This document shows, piece by piece, positions 16,828-27,325 of a stretch of DNA of 64,000 nt. Made by a program: the position numbers and the translations under genes. The first letter of the stretch is position 1, and the number at the start of each line of letters is the position of its first letter. The stretch covers positions 2,687,001 through 2,751,000 of the forward strand of contig NZ_CP025408.1 of NCBI RefSeq assembly GCF_002847305.1, given 5' to 3'. The notes beneath the pieces are model-generated. The model saw only the letters and a program-made list of their open reading frames with translations. It made no database searches and was not told the origin of the DNA. The DNA is from Paracoccus tegillarcae (GTDB taxonomy: Bacteria > Pseudomonadota > Alphaproteobacteria > Rhodobacterales > Rhodobacteraceae).

Positions 16828-18285
16828 GTGGACACCATTCCATATATCAACTGGCTGATCATGGCGGCGTCTTTTGTCGTGCTGATCTGGCTTGGCTGGA
16901 AGTCCAGCAAGACCGTTCACGCCAATAATGACGATGAATCCGGCTTTCTTGTCGCGGGCCGGTCACTCGGCCCCTTCGTGGGTGCCGCAACGATTGTGGC
17001 CACCGGTTATTCCGGCTGGGGGTTCATGGGCTCGCCGGGCGTGGCCTATCAATACGGGGCCATCGAATTGCTGGGCAACTTCATGTTTGCGCCGGCAATG
17101 GTCATCGCCGTGCTGTTCTTCGCCCGTTTCCTTGCGCGCCGCGCGGAAACGCTGGGCAGCAATACGATCCCTGAATATGCAGCGCAGCTTCATGGGACCG
17201 GCGGCATGGCCCGACTGGTGCACGGGGTGGCCGCACTTGTCACCATCGTCCTGTTGCTGGTGTTCCTGACCAGCCAGATCAAGGCGGTGGGTATTCTGGC
17301 CGCCGGCTGGCTTGATCTGCCGCAAGCCTGGGGCGCGACGCTGATGATTGCGATCATCATCCTTTACACGATGCTTGGAGGTCTGACGGCCGTGGCCTGG
17401 ACGGACACGCTGATGCTGATGGGCATGTTGATTGCCGCCGTCATCATCTGCGTTCAGGTGTTCAGCGATATCCCGCTGGGCCAGATGATCGCCGATCTCA
17501 AGGCCATCGACCCGGCATTGGTCAACCCCGCAACCTCGGATCCCTATGGACCCGGTCGCGGATCGGTCTTTCTGGTGCTGCCCTACGCGCTGATGTTCTC
17601 GGCTGTGCTGCCTTACATGGCGGTGCGCTTTCTCGCCTTCCGGCCGGACGTCAAATTCTCGGTCGTGGCGATGTGGACAGCGCCCTTCGCCTGCATCCTG
17701 TCGCTGATCCCGATTGTCGGGCTCTATATGCGGATCAAGATGCCCGAACTGGCCGAGGCGGATCAGGCAATGCCGGTTTATCTGGAGACCTTCCTGCATC
17801 CGGTTCTGGGCGGGTTCATTACGCTCTGCATCCTGTTCGCCATGCAATCGACCGCCAACTCGCTGTTGCACACGGTGTCGTCGGCCGCATCGCATGACCT
17901 GCGTCTGGCTCTGTTCCCGACCCACGAGAACCCGCGCACGGTGCTGCTGATCAACCGGGTTGCGGTGGCCGCCTTTGGTCTCTTTGGTCTGGGCATGATG
18001 CTGTATACGCCGCCGTTCTTCCTGTCCTGGCTGGGTATTCTTGGCACCGGGACGCTGCTGGCCGCGCTTGTCGGTCCGGTCTTTGTCTCGGCCTTCTGGC
18101 GTGGCAATGCCTATGGCGCGCTTGCGGCGATGGTCGGGGGATTTTGCACCTCGGGCTATCTGCTGATCTGGACCGATGCGGGCTGGGTCGTCGGGCCGCT
18201 GGTCGGCTGCGCCATCTCGACGGCGCTTTATGTCGGCGTGAGCCTTGCGACAGTGGGATTGGCCGCGCGTCACGCCAACGCCTGA
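16828..18285 (+). CDS. sodium:solute symporter (SSS family), probable creatine or sarcosine importer
   Basis: A 485-residue transporter with about 13 membrane helices. The family core is clear: GFLVAGRSLGPFVGAATIVATGYSGWGFMG near residues 40-70 and TIPEYAAQLHG. SSS proteins bring in organic solutes with Na+. The start is GTG at 16828 with GGAGG eight bases upstream. The placement after creatinase and before the sarcosine oxidase operon, in one orientation, makes creatine or sarcosine the likely cargo (inference). It is preceded by the 33-residue membrane peptide and followed by a bidirectional terminator shared with the convergent regulator gene. Confidence 0.88.
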   Translation: MDTIPYINWLIMAASFVVLIWLGWKSSKTVHANNDDESGFLVAGRSLGPFVGAATIVATGYSGWGFMGSPGVAYQYGAIELLGNFMFAPAMVIAVLFFARFLARRAETLGSNTIPEYAAQLHGTGGMARLVHGVAALVTIVLLLVFLTSQIKAVGILAAGWLDLPQAWGATLMIAIIILYTMLGGLTAVAWTDTLMLMGMLIAAVIICVQVFSDIPLGQMIADLKAIDPALVNPATSDPYGPGRGSVFLVLPYALMFSAVLPYMAVRFLAFRPDVKFSVVAMWTAPFACILSLIPIVGLYMRIKMPELAEADQAMPVYLETFLHPVLGGFITLCILFAMQSTANSLLHTVSSAASHDLRLALFPTHENPRTVLLINRVAVAAFGLFGLGMMLYTPPFFLSWLGILGTGTLLAALVGPVFVSAFWRGNAYGALAAMVGGFCTSGYLLIWTDAGWVVGPLVGCAISTALYVGVSLATVGLAARHANA

Positions 18286-18306
18286 TTTTAGGCAATGATA
18301 AGTGAG

Positions 18307-18335
18307 AAGGGGCGGCTCCTGGCGGGCTGCCCCTT
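18307..18335. terminator. bidirectional terminator between the symporter and regulator genes
   Basis: AAGGGGCGGC (18307-18316) pairs with GCTGCCCCTT (18326-18335), ten pairs with one G-U in RNA. It lies between two convergent genes and overlaps the regulator stop codon. A/T-rich edges on both sides allow it to work in either direction. Confidence 0.7.
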
Positions 18336-19329
18336 ATTTCACTGCCACCTGCGCGACGCGCCAGACCTGAGGTGTCTGATCGTGGCGCGCGCGGAAGATC
18401 CTGATGAAATGCGACGCATCTGTGAAGCCGGTGTCTTGCGCGATCTGTGTGATCGTTCGCTCGGACCGCGACAGCAGCCATTCCGCATGATTCAGGCGCA
18501 ACAGCTTGCCGGCCTCGGACGGGCTGGTGCCCAGATGTTCGGCAAAATGACGTTCCAGCTTGCGGCGGCTGACCTTCAGTCGCGCGGCAAGCGCTGCAAC
18601 CGTCAGCGGTGTGTCGATGGTCTGTTGCATTGCCAGCAGTGCCCGGCGCACCAGCGCGTCGCGCGTGGCAAGTTCGATCGGTAATCCCGGCTGTGGGCGC
18701 TCGGCGGCCTGCGCCTCGTCGATCATCATGATGGCAAGGCTTTTGCGGGCCGCTGCCCGGCCCACATGCCGATCCACCAGAAACGCCGCCAGATGCGCCG
18801 AACTGGTGCCGCCGGAACAGGTCAGCCGGTCACGGTCGACCACGAAGATCTGGTCCGAGACGGGGGTTATTCCATCGAAACTTTCAAGAAAGTCGTTGTG
18901 GTGAAACCAACTGACACAGCAGCGATAGCCGTTCATCAGCCCGGCGCGGTGCAGCACGAAGGCCCCGGTGCAGACGCCCACCAGCGGCACGTTTGCCCGC
19001 GCAGCCCGGCGCAAAAATTCGGTCGCCTCGGGCGGGACGCGCTCAAGCTCTTCCATCAGCCCGCCGACCACGACGATGTAGTCAAACCGCGCCGGATCGC
19101 CCAGCCTTTCATCCGGCTGCACAGACAGCCCACAGCTTGATGCGACCGGGTTCATGTCATGTGACAACACCCGCCAGCTGCACAGGATCGGTCGCGATCG
19201 GTCGCCCTCGTCGGCGGCCAGTCGCAGCACATCGACGAAATTCGCAAAGGCGCAGATCGTAAAGCGCCGGGTCAGGACGATACCGACTTTCAGGCGCTGA
19301 GAGGTGGAAACTGCGGATGCTGTGGGCAT
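18334..19329 (-). CDS. GATase1/AraC regulator (GlxA family; SouR/GbdR-like)
   Basis: A 331-residue regulator with two domains. The N-terminal class I glutamine-amidotransferase-like (DJ-1/PfpI) domain spans about residues 13-185, with its elbow at [13 protein letters not shown]. The AraC DNA-binding domain has two helix-turn-helices, [21 protein letters not shown] and [21 protein letters not shown]. In pseudomonads, SouR (sarcosine) and GbdR (dimethylglycine/betaine) are of this exact type and activate sarcosine oxidase genes. Being divergent from soxB, with about 100 bases between starts, it is probably the sarcosine-responsive activator here (inference from family and position). Confidence 0.88.
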   Translation of the reverse strand: MPTASAVSTSQRLKVGIVLTRRFTICAFANFVDVLRLAADEGDRSRPILCSWRVLSHDMNPVASSCGLSVQPDERLGDPARFDYIVVVGGLMEELERVPPEATEFLRRAARANVPLVGVCTGAFVLHRAGLMNGYRCCVSWFHHNDFLESFDGITPVSDQIFVVDRDRLTCSGGTSSAHLAAFLVDRHVGRAAARKSLAIMMIDEAQAAERPQPGLPIELATRDALVRRALLAMQQTIDTPLTVAALAARLKVSRRKLERHFAEHLGTSPSEAGKLLRLNHAEWLLSRSERTITQIAQDTGFTDASHFIRIFRARHDQTPQVWRVAQVAVK

Positions 19330-19431
19330 GGCGCATACATAACATTATTCTGGCGCAATTATACAGTTCAAAATGGCATGTCATCGGGCAAGGAAAGGAA
19401 ACCGAGTTCGCCCGCGATGGAAGGCCCTGAC

Positions 19432-20685
19432 ATGACCCATTTTTCCGCGATGTCGCTGCTTAAGAACGCTTTGACGGGACACAAGAACTGGCCCGAACAA
19501 TGGCCCGAGGCCCAGCCCAGGGCGGAATATGACGTCGTCATCGTGGGTGCTGGCGGTCATGGTCTGGGGGCCGCTTACTATCTCGCCAAGGAACACGGCA
19601 TCACCAATGTCGCGGTGATCGAGAAGGGTTGGCTTGGTGGCGGCAATACGGGTCGTAACACCACGATCATCAGGTCGAATTACCTCTATGACGAAAGCGC
19701 CAAGCTTTACGATCATGCTCTGGACCTGTGGGAGAACCTGTCGACCGAGCTGAACTATAACGTCATGTATTCCAAGCGCGGCGTGATGATGCTGGCGCAT
19801 AACGTGCATGACGTGCAGTCCTTCCAGCGCCATATCCATGCCAACCGTCTGAACGGCGTGGACAACCGCTGGCTTACGCCGGCGGAGGCCAAGAAATTCT
19901 GCCCGCCACTGAACATTGCGCCCGATGCGCGCTATCCGGTGATGGGCGCAGCGCTGCAACAGCGCGCCGGCACCGCGCGACACGATGCGGTGGCCTGGGG
20001 GTATGCGCGGGCGGCGGCGAAACGGGGCGTGGACATCATCCAGAATTGCCCCGTCATCGCGATCCGGCGCGGCCCAGATGGTTCGGTCGAAGGGGTCGAT
20101 ACCGCCAAGGGTTTCATCAAGGCCAAGAAGGTCGCAGTTTCCGCAGCCGGTCACACATCGGTCGTGATGGAAAGCGCGGGGGTGCGGATGCCGCTGGAAA
20201 GCTATCCATTGCAGGCGCTGGTCAGCGAGCCGGTCAAGCCGGTCTTTCCCTGTGTCGTGATGTCGAACACCGTGCACGCCTATATCAGCCAGTCCGACAA
20301 GGGCGAGCTGGTCATCGGCTCGGGCACCGACCAATACACCAGCTATTCGCAACGGGGTGGCCTGCCGCTGATCGAACATACCGTGGCCGCGATTTGCGAA
20401 GTGTTTCCGATTTTCACGCGAATGCGGATGCTGCGCAAATGGGGCGGCATCGTTGATGTGACACCTGACCGTTCGGCCATCCTGGGCAAGACGCCGGTCA
20501 AAGGGCTTTACGTCAATTGCGGCTGGGGCACGGGCGGCTTCAAGGCCACGCCGGGGGCTGCACATACGCTGGCCTGGACCGTCGCCAAGGATGAGCCGCA
20601 CCCGATCAATGCACCCTTCACGCTGGAACGGTTCACCACCGGTCGTCTGATCGACGAAGCCGCCGCTGCCGCCGTCGCGCATTAA
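19432..20685 (+). CDS. soxB: sarcosine oxidase beta subunit
   Basis: The 417-residue beta subunit of heterotetrameric sarcosine oxidase, which oxidatively demethylates sarcosine to glycine, giving H2O2 and, with THF, 5,10-methylene-THF. It carries the FAD-binding GAGGHG at 39-44 ([24 protein letters not shown]), [18 protein letters not shown], and the C-terminal [14 protein letters not shown]. The N-terminal [18 protein letters not shown] is typical of the subunit. I chose ATG 19432 (GGAAGG seven bases upstream) over ATG 19378, which gives an atypical lead. It is the first gene of a soxBDAG-glyA-sdaA-purU operon. Confidence 0.97.
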   Translation: MTHFSAMSLLKNALTGHKNWPEQWPEAQPRAEYDVVIVGAGGHGLGAAYYLAKEHGITNVAVIEKGWLGGGNTGRNTTIIRSNYLYDESAKLYDHALDLWENLSTELNYNVMYSKRGVMMLAHNVHDVQSFQRHIHANRLNGVDNRWLTPAEAKKFCPPLNIAPDARYPVMGAALQQRAGTARHDAVAWGYARAAAKRGVDIIQNCPVIAIRRGPDGSVEGVDTAKGFIKAKKVAVSAAGHTSVVMESAGVRMPLESYPLQALVSEPVKPVFPCVVMSNTVHAYISQSDKGELVIGSGTDQYTSYSQRGGLPLIEHTVAAICEVFPIFTRMRMLRKWGGIVDVTPDRSAILGKTPVKGLYVNCGWGTGGFKATPGAAHTLAWTVAKDEPHPINAPFTLERFTTGRLIDEAAAAAVAH

Positions 20686-20697
20686 GGAGTCACACCC

Positions 20698-20997
20698 ATG
20701 CTTTTGATCCATTGCCCCTATTGCGACGACACGCTGCCAGAGCTGGAATTTGCCTATGCCGGCGAGGCGCATATCGCCCGCCCGGTCGATCCGTCGGCGC
20801 TGAGCGACGAGGAATGGCGCGATTTTCTGTTCATCCGTACCAACGTCAAGGGTGTGCATGCCGAACGCTGGCGGCACATCAACGGCTGCGGACGGTTCTT
20901 CAACGCGCTGCGCGACACCGTCTCTGACCAGTTCCTGACCACCTACAAGGCGGGCGAGAAGCGCCCGGACCTCAACAGACTGGAGGCTGCGGAATGA
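20698..20997 (+). CDS. soxD: sarcosine oxidase delta subunit
   Basis: A 99-residue zinc-binding subunit of the heterotetramer. The zinc ligands expected for the family are visible: C6 and C9 (CPYCDD) near the N-terminus, and the His and Cys of RHINGCGRFFN in the middle. It packs on the alpha subunit and has no redox cofactor of its own. The start has GGAG upstream, twelve bases after the soxB stop. Its own stop overlaps the soxA start (ATGA), indicating translational coupling. Confidence 0.97.
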   Translation: MLLIHCPYCDDTLPELEFAYAGEAHIARPVDPSALSDEEWRDFLFIRTNVKGVHAERWRHINGCGRFFNALRDTVSDQFLTTYKAGEKRPDLNRLEAAE

Positions 20998-23996
20998 ACA
21001 TGTATCGCGTTGCCGGACGGGGCCGTGTCGATCAGGGCCAGCCTGTCAAATTCACCTTCGATGGCCAGGCAGTTACCGGCTGTCAGGGCGACACGCTGGC
21101 CTCGGCATTACTGGCCAACGGTCAGCATTTGATGGGGCGCAGCTTCAAGTACCACCGTCCCCGCGGCGTGGTCACGGCCGGGTCGGAAGAACCGAACGCT
21201 TTGATGGGCGTCACCCGTGGCACGGGTCGGTTCGAGCCGAACACCCGCGCCACCATGCAGGAAATCTATCCGGGCCTGACCGCCGAAAGCCAGAACAAGT
21301 GGCCAACGCTGGCCTTCGATCTGGGTGCGATCAACGACCGACTGTATATGCTGTTTTCCGCAGGGTTCTATTACAAGACCTTCATGTGGCCGCGCAGCTT
21401 TTGGGACTCTGTCTACGAGCCCTTCATCCGCAAGGCCGCAGGTCTGGGCAAAGCGCCCACCGAGGTGGACCCCGACACCTATGCCAGCCGTTACCTGCAT
21501 TGCGACGTTCTGGTCTTGGGCGCTGGCCCCTCCGGTCTTGCCGCCGCGCTGACCGCAGGGCGGGCAGGGGCCAATGTGGTGATCGTGGACGAACATTCGG
21601 AAATGGGCGGCACGCTGCTGTCCGAACCGCAGGCGCAGATCGACGGTATCCCGGCTTGGGAATGGCTTAAGGGCGCGGTGTCGGAACTGGATGCGCTGGA
21701 CAATGTGCGTCGGATGACCCGGACCACGGCCATCGGCTATTACCATCAGAACATGATCGGCATGATCGAGCGGATCACCGATCATCTGGTTACCTTGCCC
21801 AAGGATGCACCGCGCGAACGCATGTGGCGGGTGCGTGCCGGCGAGGTAGTGTTGGCACAGGGGGCCATCGAACGCCCGCTGGTCTTCGACGGCAACGACG
21901 CACCCGGAGTGATGCTGTCAGGTGCGGCCCAAACCTTCCTCAATCGCTTTGGAGTGCTGGTCGGCAAAACGCCCGCAGTGCTGACCAGCCATGACAGCGC
22001 ATGGCACACCGCCTTTGACATGGCCGAGGCAGGCGCCCGCGTCGCTGCCATCATTGACACGCGCGATATCGTGGAGATTGCGCTGCAGGATCGCGCAAAA
22101 TTGCTGGGCATTCCGGTCAAGCTGGGGCACACCGCGACCGCCACCAAGGGCCGTCTGCGCGTCAAGGGCGTGCGGGTCAACCCGGTGCGCGCCGGGGCCG
22201 TCGGATCGGGCGAGTGGCTGGAATGCGATGCGCTGCTGGCCTGCGGCGGCTGGACGCCCTCGCTGCATCTTTTCTCGCATACCAAGGGCGCGCTCGACTG
22301 GGACGCCGATGCGCGGGTCTATCTGCCCGGACGCAAGTCCGAAGCGGTGCAGATCGCCGGCGCGGGCCGGGGTCTTTGGGGTATTGGCGCGGCTTTGGAT
22401 GATGGCGCCAAGGCCGGTGCGGACGCGCTCAAGTGCCTTGGCACATCCGCTGCTGCATCTTCTTACGAGGTTGCGAATGATCGCGTGGGCACAGGCGAAT
22501 TCCATAAGGAATTGCCGACCGACCGCAGCCCCGGCAAAGCCAAGGCCTTCGTCGATTTTCAGAACGACGTGACTGCCAAGGACCTGCGCCTTGCTGTCCG
22601 CGAGGGCATGCGATCGATCGAACACGTCAAGCGCTATACGACGAACGGCATGGCGACCGATCAGGGCAAGCTGAGCAACATGAACGGCCTGACGATTGCC
22701 GCTGATGCGCTTGGCAAGGAACCGCCGCAGGTTGGCCTGACCACGTTCCGTCCGCCCTATACGCCGACGACCTTTGGCGCATTCTGCGGCTATCACAAGG
22801 GTGGGCAATTCGAAGTGACGCGCCGCACGCCCATCGACAGTTGGGCCGCGGAAAACGGAGCAGAGTTCGAGCCGGTCGCCCTGTGGCGGCGCGCATGGTA
22901 TTTTCCCAAGGTGGGCGAGGACATGCACAAGGCGGTAGCGCGCGAATGCAAGTCAACGCGCGAAAGTCTTGGTATCTTCGATGCCTCGACGCTGGGCAAG
23001 ATCGAGGTTTCTGGCCCCGATGCGGTCGAGTTCATGAATCGCATGTATACCAACCCCTGGACCAAGCTGGGTGTCGGGCGTGCGCGCTATGGCCTGCTTT
23101 TGGGTGAGGACGGGTTCATCCGCGATGACGGTGTCATCGGACGCATGCGCGACGACCTGTTCCACGTCACCACGACGACAGGCGGCGCCGCGCGGGTGCT
23201 GAACATGATGGAGGATTACCTTCAGACGGAATGGCCCGATCTCAAGGTCTGGCTGACCTCCACCACCGAGGAATGGGCGACGATTGCAGTCAACGGGCCG
23301 AATGCCCGCAAGCTGCTCGCGCCGTTCGTTGAGGGTTGCGACATGTCGAACGAGGCCTTCCCGCACATGTCGGTGCGCGAATGCACCGTCGTGGGTTTCC
23401 CGTCGCGGCTGTTCCGGATCAGCTTTACCGGCGAGTTGGGCTTTGAAATCAACGTGCCCGCACGTCACGGACGCGCACTTTGGGAAAAGCTTTGGGAGGC
23501 GGGCCAGCAATACGATATCTGCCCCTATGGCACTGAAACGATGCACGTGTTGCGCGCTGAAAAAGGCTTCATCATCGTGGGTCAGGACACGGACGGCACC
23601 GTCACGCCGCAGGATGCCGGTCTGACCTGGGCGATCGGCAAGGCAAAGCCGGACTTTGTCGGCAAACGCTCGCTCGATCGCCCCGATATCGTGGCGCCGA
23701 ACCGCAAGCAGCTTGTGGGCCTTCTGACCGAGGATCCCAAGACGGTTCTGATCGAGGGTGCGCAGATCGTCGACAATCCCAACCAGCCGAAACCTATGAA
23801 GATGATCGGGCATGTGACCTCATCCTACTGGTCCGAATCTCTGGGCCGGTCGGTGGCGATGGCGGTGATCGAAGGCGGGCATGACAAGATGGACCAGACC
23901 ATCTTCGTGCCGCGCGCCGATGGCGTACCGATCAAGGCCAAGGTGAGCAGCACGATGTTCTATGATCCCAAGGGCGAACGCCTTTTGGTCGAATAA
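20994..23996 (+). CDS. soxA: sarcosine oxidase alpha subunit
   Basis: A 1000-residue alpha subunit of full normal length. Residues about 15-100 form the ferredoxin-like N-terminal domain, without a complete iron-sulfur cysteine set. A Rossmann dinucleotide site, GAGPSG at 176-181, serves NAD. An amine-oxidase-like middle region contains the conserved VLAQGAIERPLVFDGND. From about residue 600 there is an aminomethyltransferase (GCV_T-like) domain that binds tetrahydrofolate and captures the methyl carbon. It works with soxB, D and G at the inner face of the cell. It overlaps soxD by four bases. Confidence 0.97.
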   Translation: MNMYRVAGRGRVDQGQPVKFTFDGQAVTGCQGDTLASALLANGQHLMGRSFKYHRPRGVVTAGSEEPNALMGVTRGTGRFEPNTRATMQEIYPGLTAESQNKWPTLAFDLGAINDRLYMLFSAGFYYKTFMWPRSFWDSVYEPFIRKAAGLGKAPTEVDPDTYASRYLHCDVLVLGAGPSGLAAALTAGRAGANVVIVDEHSEMGGTLLSEPQAQIDGIPAWEWLKGAVSELDALDNVRRMTRTTAIGYYHQNMIGMIERITDHLVTLPKDAPRERMWRVRAGEVVLAQGAIERPLVFDGNDAPGVMLSGAAQTFLNRFGVLVGKTPAVLTSHDSAWHTAFDMAEAGARVAAIIDTRDIVEIALQDRAKLLGIPVKLGHTATATKGRLRVKGVRVNPVRAGAVGSGEWLECDALLACGGWTPSLHLFSHTKGALDWDADARVYLPGRKSEAVQIAGAGRGLWGIGAALDDGAKAGADALKCLGTSAAASSYEVANDRVGTGEFHKELPTDRSPGKAKAFVDFQNDVTAKDLRLAVREGMRSIEHVKRYTTNGMATDQGKLSNMNGLTIAADALGKEPPQVGLTTFRPPYTPTTFGAFCGYHKGGQFEVTRRTPIDSWAAENGAEFEPVALWRRAWYFPKVGEDMHKAVARECKSTRESLGIFDASTLGKIEVSGPDAVEFMNRMYTNPWTKLGVGRARYGLLLGEDGFIRDDGVIGRMRDDLFHVTTTTGGAARVLNMMEDYLQTEWPDLKVWLTSTTEEWATIAVNGPNARKLLAPFVEGCDMSNEAFPHMSVRECTVVGFPSRLFRISFTGELGFEINVPARHGRALWEKLWEAGQQYDICPYGTETMHVLRAEKGFIIVGQDTDGTVTPQDAGLTWAIGKAKPDFVGKRSLDRPDIVAPNRKQLVGLLTEDPKTVLIEGAQIVDNPNQPKPMKMIGHVTSSYWSESLGRSVAMAVIEGGHDKMDQTIFVPRADGVPIKAKVSSTMFYDPKGERLLVE

Positions 23997-24012
23997 CAGG
24001 GAGGACGGATCC

Positions 24013-24543
24013 ATGAATGCACATGTGTCTAAGCTGGGTGACGTGACCCTGTCGGTGCTGCCGCCGGTGGCGCGTTTCAACCTGCGCATCGCGCCGGACG
24101 ATCTCAAAGCCGCATCAGGTGCCTTTGGACTCGAGTTGCCCACCGGTGTGGGACAGGGCGCCCATAAGGGCTCTCGATCGGCGTGGTGCATGGGGCCTGA
24201 TGAATGGCTGCTGCACGCCCCCGAGGCCCAGCAGGACGCCATCGAGACCGCCTTCGCGGGCATCCGCCAGACCGCCGCGCATAGCCTCGTGGTGATTTCG
24301 GACCGCGAGATCACCTATGGGCTGAGCGGGCCGCGTGCGACCGAGTTGCTCACGACCGGTTGTCCCATTGACCTCAGCCGTATCGCAGTGGGCAACGCCA
24401 AGCGCACGGTCTTCGACTATGCGCAGGTCGTTTTGATCCGCGATGGCGAGACCGACTGGCGGCTTGAGGTGTGGCGGTCCTTCGCGCCGCATGTCGAGGC
24501 GCTTCTAAGCACCGCACAACACGAGTTCGAAAGCGGTTTCTGA
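24013..24543 (+). CDS. soxG: sarcosine oxidase gamma subunit
   Basis: The 176-residue gamma subunit, related to the folate-binding domains of aminomethyltransferases. Recognisable segments are WCMGPDEWLL, SLVVISDREITYGLSGPRATELLTTGCPIDL and YAQVVLIRDGETDWRLEVWRSFAPHVE. Start: ATG 24013 with GGGAGGACG upstream; a longer in-frame reading would overlap the soxA end and add unrelated residues. It completes the sox heterotetramer set and is followed by glyA in the same direction. Confidence 0.95.
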   Translation: MNAHVSKLGDVTLSVLPPVARFNLRIAPDDLKAASGAFGLELPTGVGQGAHKGSRSAWCMGPDEWLLHAPEAQQDAIETAFAGIRQTAAHSLVVISDREITYGLSGPRATELLTTGCPIDLSRIAVGNAKRTVFDYAQVVLIRDGETDWRLEVWRSFAPHVEALLSTAQHEFESGF

Positions 24544-24573
24544 CCGTTCAGCGTGACATTTCTCGTGCTATCC

Positions 24574-24596
24574 GCGTCGCGCGATACGCGCGGCGT
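24574..24596 (+). promoter_or_regulatory. intercistronic hairpin between soxG and glyA
   Basis: GCGTCGCGCG (24574-24583) pairs with CGCGCGGCGT (24587-24596), with two G-U pairs and an ATA loop. There is no T-run, so it is more likely an mRNA-processing or stabilising element than a terminator. No glycine-riboswitch core was recognised in the 82-base spacer. Confidence 0.5.
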
Positions 24597-24625
24597 GCAA
24601 CCCCCGAACTGCCGGAGACACCCCC

Positions 24626-25900
24626 ATGTTGACGACCCTCGACCGCAATGCCCTGTCCGATGTCGCCATTGCCGATGCCATCGGCCATGAACTTGACCGC
24701 CAGCAAGACCAGATCGAACTGATCGCGTCGGAGAACATCGTCAGCCGCGACGTGCTTTTGGCGCAAGGCTCCGTGCTGACCAACAAATATGCCGAGGGCT
24801 ATCCGGGGCGGCGCTATTACGGCGGTTGTGAGCATGTCGATACAGTCGAGCAGATCGCCATCGACCGCGCGCGTGAATTGTTCGGCGCGGGCTTTGCCAA
24901 CGTCCAGCCGCATTCCGGTGCGCAGGCCAACCAGGCGGTGTTTTTGGCGCTACTTCAGCCGGGCGACCGGATCATGGGTCTGGATCTCGCGCATGGCGGG
25001 CATCTGACGCATGGCTCGCCCGTCACCATGTCGGGCAAATGGTTTGACGTGGTCAGCTATGAGGTTTCCGAAGACGATCACCTGATCGACATGGACAAGG
25101 TGCGTGCCCGCGCTCTGGAGGCCAAGCCCAAGTTGATCGTGGCCGGCGCGTCGGCCTATCCGCGTCACATGGATTTCGCCGCTTTCCGCGCGATTGCTGA
25201 CGAGGTTGGCGCCTATCTGATGGTCGACATGGCGCATTATGCAGGTCTGATCGCGGCGGGCGAATATCCCGATCCGATCCCCCATGCCCATGTCGTGACG
25301 TCCACAACCCACAAGACGCTGCGCGGCCCGCGCGGCGGGATCATTCTCAGCAATGACGAGGCGCTGGCAAAGAAGGTCAACTCCGCCGTCTTCCCTGGCA
25401 ACCAGGGCGGACCACTGATGCATGTGATCGCTGCCAAGGCTGTGGCCTTCGGCGAGGCTCTGCAGCCGGGCTTCAAGACCTACGCACAAAATGTCATCGC
25501 CAATGCGCGCGCCCTGTCCGAGGTGCTGGTCGCGGGCGGTCTTGGCGTCGTGTCGGGTGGCACCGATTGCCATATGGTTCTGGTCGATCTGCGTCCCAAG
25601 GGCGTGACCGGCAAGGTGGCCGAGATCGCGCTGGAGCGCGCGGGCCTGACCTGCAACAAGAATGCCATTCCGTTTGATCCCGAAAAGCCTTTCGTGACCT
25701 CCGGTGTGCGGCTCGGCACTTCTGCGGGCACCACGCGCGGCTTCGCAGAGGCCGAGTTCCGCAAAATCGGCCATTTGATCCTGCGGGTGATCGACGCGCT
25801 CGCAGTGAACCCCGAGGGCGATGCGGATGTCGAGGCGGCTGTCCTGGCCGACGTCCAGGCGCTTTGCGCGGCGCATCCGATCTATGCGGATCTGGCCTGA
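24626..25900 (+). CDS. glyA: serine hydroxymethyltransferase
   Basis: A 424-residue PLP enzyme. Glycine + 5,10-methylene-THF gives serine + THF. The Schiff-base lysine is K230 in [14 protein letters not shown], with D201 and H204 in VDMAHYAGL. The whole SHMT sequence is present, from [14 protein letters not shown] to the C-terminal GVRLGT segment. In this operon it uses both products of sarcosine oxidase, glycine and methylene-THF, to make serine. It is probably a second, catabolic copy apart from the housekeeping one (inference from context). The ribosome site is GGAGA; sdaA begins three bases after its stop. Confidence 0.97.
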   Translation: MLTTLDRNALSDVAIADAIGHELDRQQDQIELIASENIVSRDVLLAQGSVLTNKYAEGYPGRRYYGGCEHVDTVEQIAIDRARELFGAGFANVQPHSGAQANQAVFLALLQPGDRIMGLDLAHGGHLTHGSPVTMSGKWFDVVSYEVSEDDHLIDMDKVRARALEAKPKLIVAGASAYPRHMDFAAFRAIADEVGAYLMVDMAHYAGLIAAGEYPDPIPHAHVVTSTTHKTLRGPRGGIILSNDEALAKKVNSAVFPGNQGGPLMHVIAAKAVAFGEALQPGFKTYAQNVIANARALSEVLVAGGLGVVSGGTDCHMVLVDLRPKGVTGKVAEIALERAGLTCNKNAIPFDPEKPFVTSGVRLGTSAGTTRGFAEAEFRKIGHLILRVIDALAVNPEGDADVEAAVLADVQALCAAHPIYADLA

Positions 25901-25903
25901 GCC

Positions 25904-27325
25904 ATGTTCCTGTCGGTCTTCGACATCTTCAAGATCGGCGTCGGCCCTTCGTCATCGCATACGATGGGGCCGATGACCGCCGCCGCGCGCTTTCTTGACG
26001 ATCTGCGCGGTGGGGCCGAGAAAATTCCGGGCGCGGGCAAGCTTGCCCGCCTGAGCGCCTCGTTGCATGGCTCGCTTGCCTTTACCGGCAAGGGCCATGC
26101 CACGGACCGGGCGGTTATCCTTGGACTGATGGGATGTGAACCGGCCACGATCGATCCCGACAAGGCCGAAGAGCTAGAGGCCGAACTGCGCGCGACCGGC
26201 CGCATCAGCCCGCCCGGACTTTGCGTTCTGGACTTCGATCCAGAAAACGATCTGGTGTTCGACTACGGCCCGCCATTGCCGGGCCATCCCAATGGCCTGA
26301 TGCTGCGTGCCTTTGACGAGCGCGGCAATCCCTACCTGACCCAGATCTATTATTCCATCGGCGGCGGTTTTGTCGTGACCGAGGCCGAGCTCGCGGCCGA
26401 AAAGGCCGCCAAAACGCAGTCGCTCAGTGCTGAAAAGGTTGCGATGGGCTATCCCTACCCCTTTGGCTCGGCTGCGGAAATGCTGGATATGGGCCGCGCC
26501 TCTGGCAAAAGCATCGCCGAGATGAAGCGCGCCAACGAATGTGCGCATCAGGATATCGCCCCCCGCGAACTGTCCAGGCAGATCACCCGCATCTGCGATG
26601 TGATGCATGCCTGTATCGATCGGGGTCTGAGGATGGATGGGATCTTGCCCGGCGGCCTCGGCGTCAAGCGGCGCGCAAAGGCGATCCATGAGCAGTTGCT
26701 GGCCGAGCGTGGCAGCAACCTGCGACAGCCCCACGCGGCAAACGACTGGCTCAGCGTCTATGCAATGGCCGTGAACGAGGAAAACGCCGCCGGGGGCCGT
26801 GTCGTCACATCGCCCACCAATGGCGCGGCAGGCGTGGTGCCCTCTGTGCTGCGCTATTACCGTGATCAATGCATCGGCGCGACGGAAGCCGGCGCCGAAA
26901 CGCTGATGCTCACCGCGTCGGCGATCGGCGGGCTGATCAAACACCGTGCGTCGATCTCGGGGGCGGAATGCGGCTGTCAGGCAGAAGTGGGCAGCGCCTC
27001 CGCGATGGCTGCCGCAGGGCTCTGCGCGGCCCTTGGCGGCACGAATGAGCAGATCGAGAACGCTGCCGAAATCGCCCTTGAGCATCATCTCGGCATGACC
27101 TGCGATCCCGCCGCCGGGCTGGTACAGGTCCCCTGTATCGAGCGCAACGGGTTGGGCGCGATCAAGGCGGTCAGCGCCGCAAGCCTTGCCCTGCGCGGCG
27201 ACGGCTCGCATTTCATGCCACTGGACAATTGCATCGAGACGATGCGCCAGACCGGCGAGGACATGAACACCAAATACAAGGAGACAAGCCTTGGAGGCCT
27301 TGCAGTCAACCTACCCGAATGCTGA
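25904..27325 (+). CDS. sdaA: L-serine ammonia-lyase (iron-sulfur type)
   Basis: A 473-residue single-chain serine dehydratase: serine gives pyruvate + ammonia. The N-terminal domain has the family [13 protein letters not shown]. The C-terminal domain has [19 protein letters not shown], the cysteines of [11 protein letters not shown], and [13 protein letters not shown], which together coordinate the oxygen-sensitive 4Fe-4S cluster. It follows glyA by three bases and overlaps purU by 35 bases, whose ribosome site lies inside its last codons. It channels serine made from sarcosine carbon into pyruvate. Confidence 0.96.
   Translation: MFLSVFDIFKIGVGPSSSHTMGPMTAAARFLDDLRGGAEKIPGAGKLARLSASLHGSLAFTGKGHATDRAVILGLMGCEPATIDPDKAEELEAELRATGRISPPGLCVLDFDPENDLVFDYGPPLPGHPNGLMLRAFDERGNPYLTQIYYSIGGGFVVTEAELAAEKAAKTQSLSAEKVAMGYPYPFGSAAEMLDMGRASGKSIAEMKRANECAHQDIAPRELSRQITRICDVMHACIDRGLRMDGILPGGLGVKRRAKAIHEQLLAERGSNLRQPHAANDWLSVYAMAVNEENAAGGRVVTSPTNGAAGVVPSVLRYYRDQCIGATEAGAETLMLTASAIGGLIKHRASISGAECGCQAEVGSASAMAAAGLCAALGGTNEQIENAAEIALEHHLGMTCDPAAGLVQVPCIERNGLGAIKAVSAASLALRGDGSHFMPLDNCIETMRQTGEDMNTKYKETSLGGLAVNLPEC

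Noticed and set aside
16963..18273. Minus-strand frame of 436 codons opposite the symporter
   Set aside because: A highly charged H/R/D/Q-rich translation complementary to membrane helices; no start signal.
19381..20877. Minus-strand open frame of 498 codons opposite soxB and soxD
   Set aside because: Shadow of well-conserved sox genes; no recognisable domain and a composition typical of antisense reading.
20994..23996. Iron-sulfur cluster in the soxA N-terminal domain
   Set aside because: The ferredoxin-like fold is visible but the cysteine set for a 2Fe-2S cluster is not complete.
24544..24625. Glycine riboswitch ahead of glyA
   Set aside because: The spacer contains only a simple hairpin and lacks room and conserved cores for a tandem glycine aptamer.
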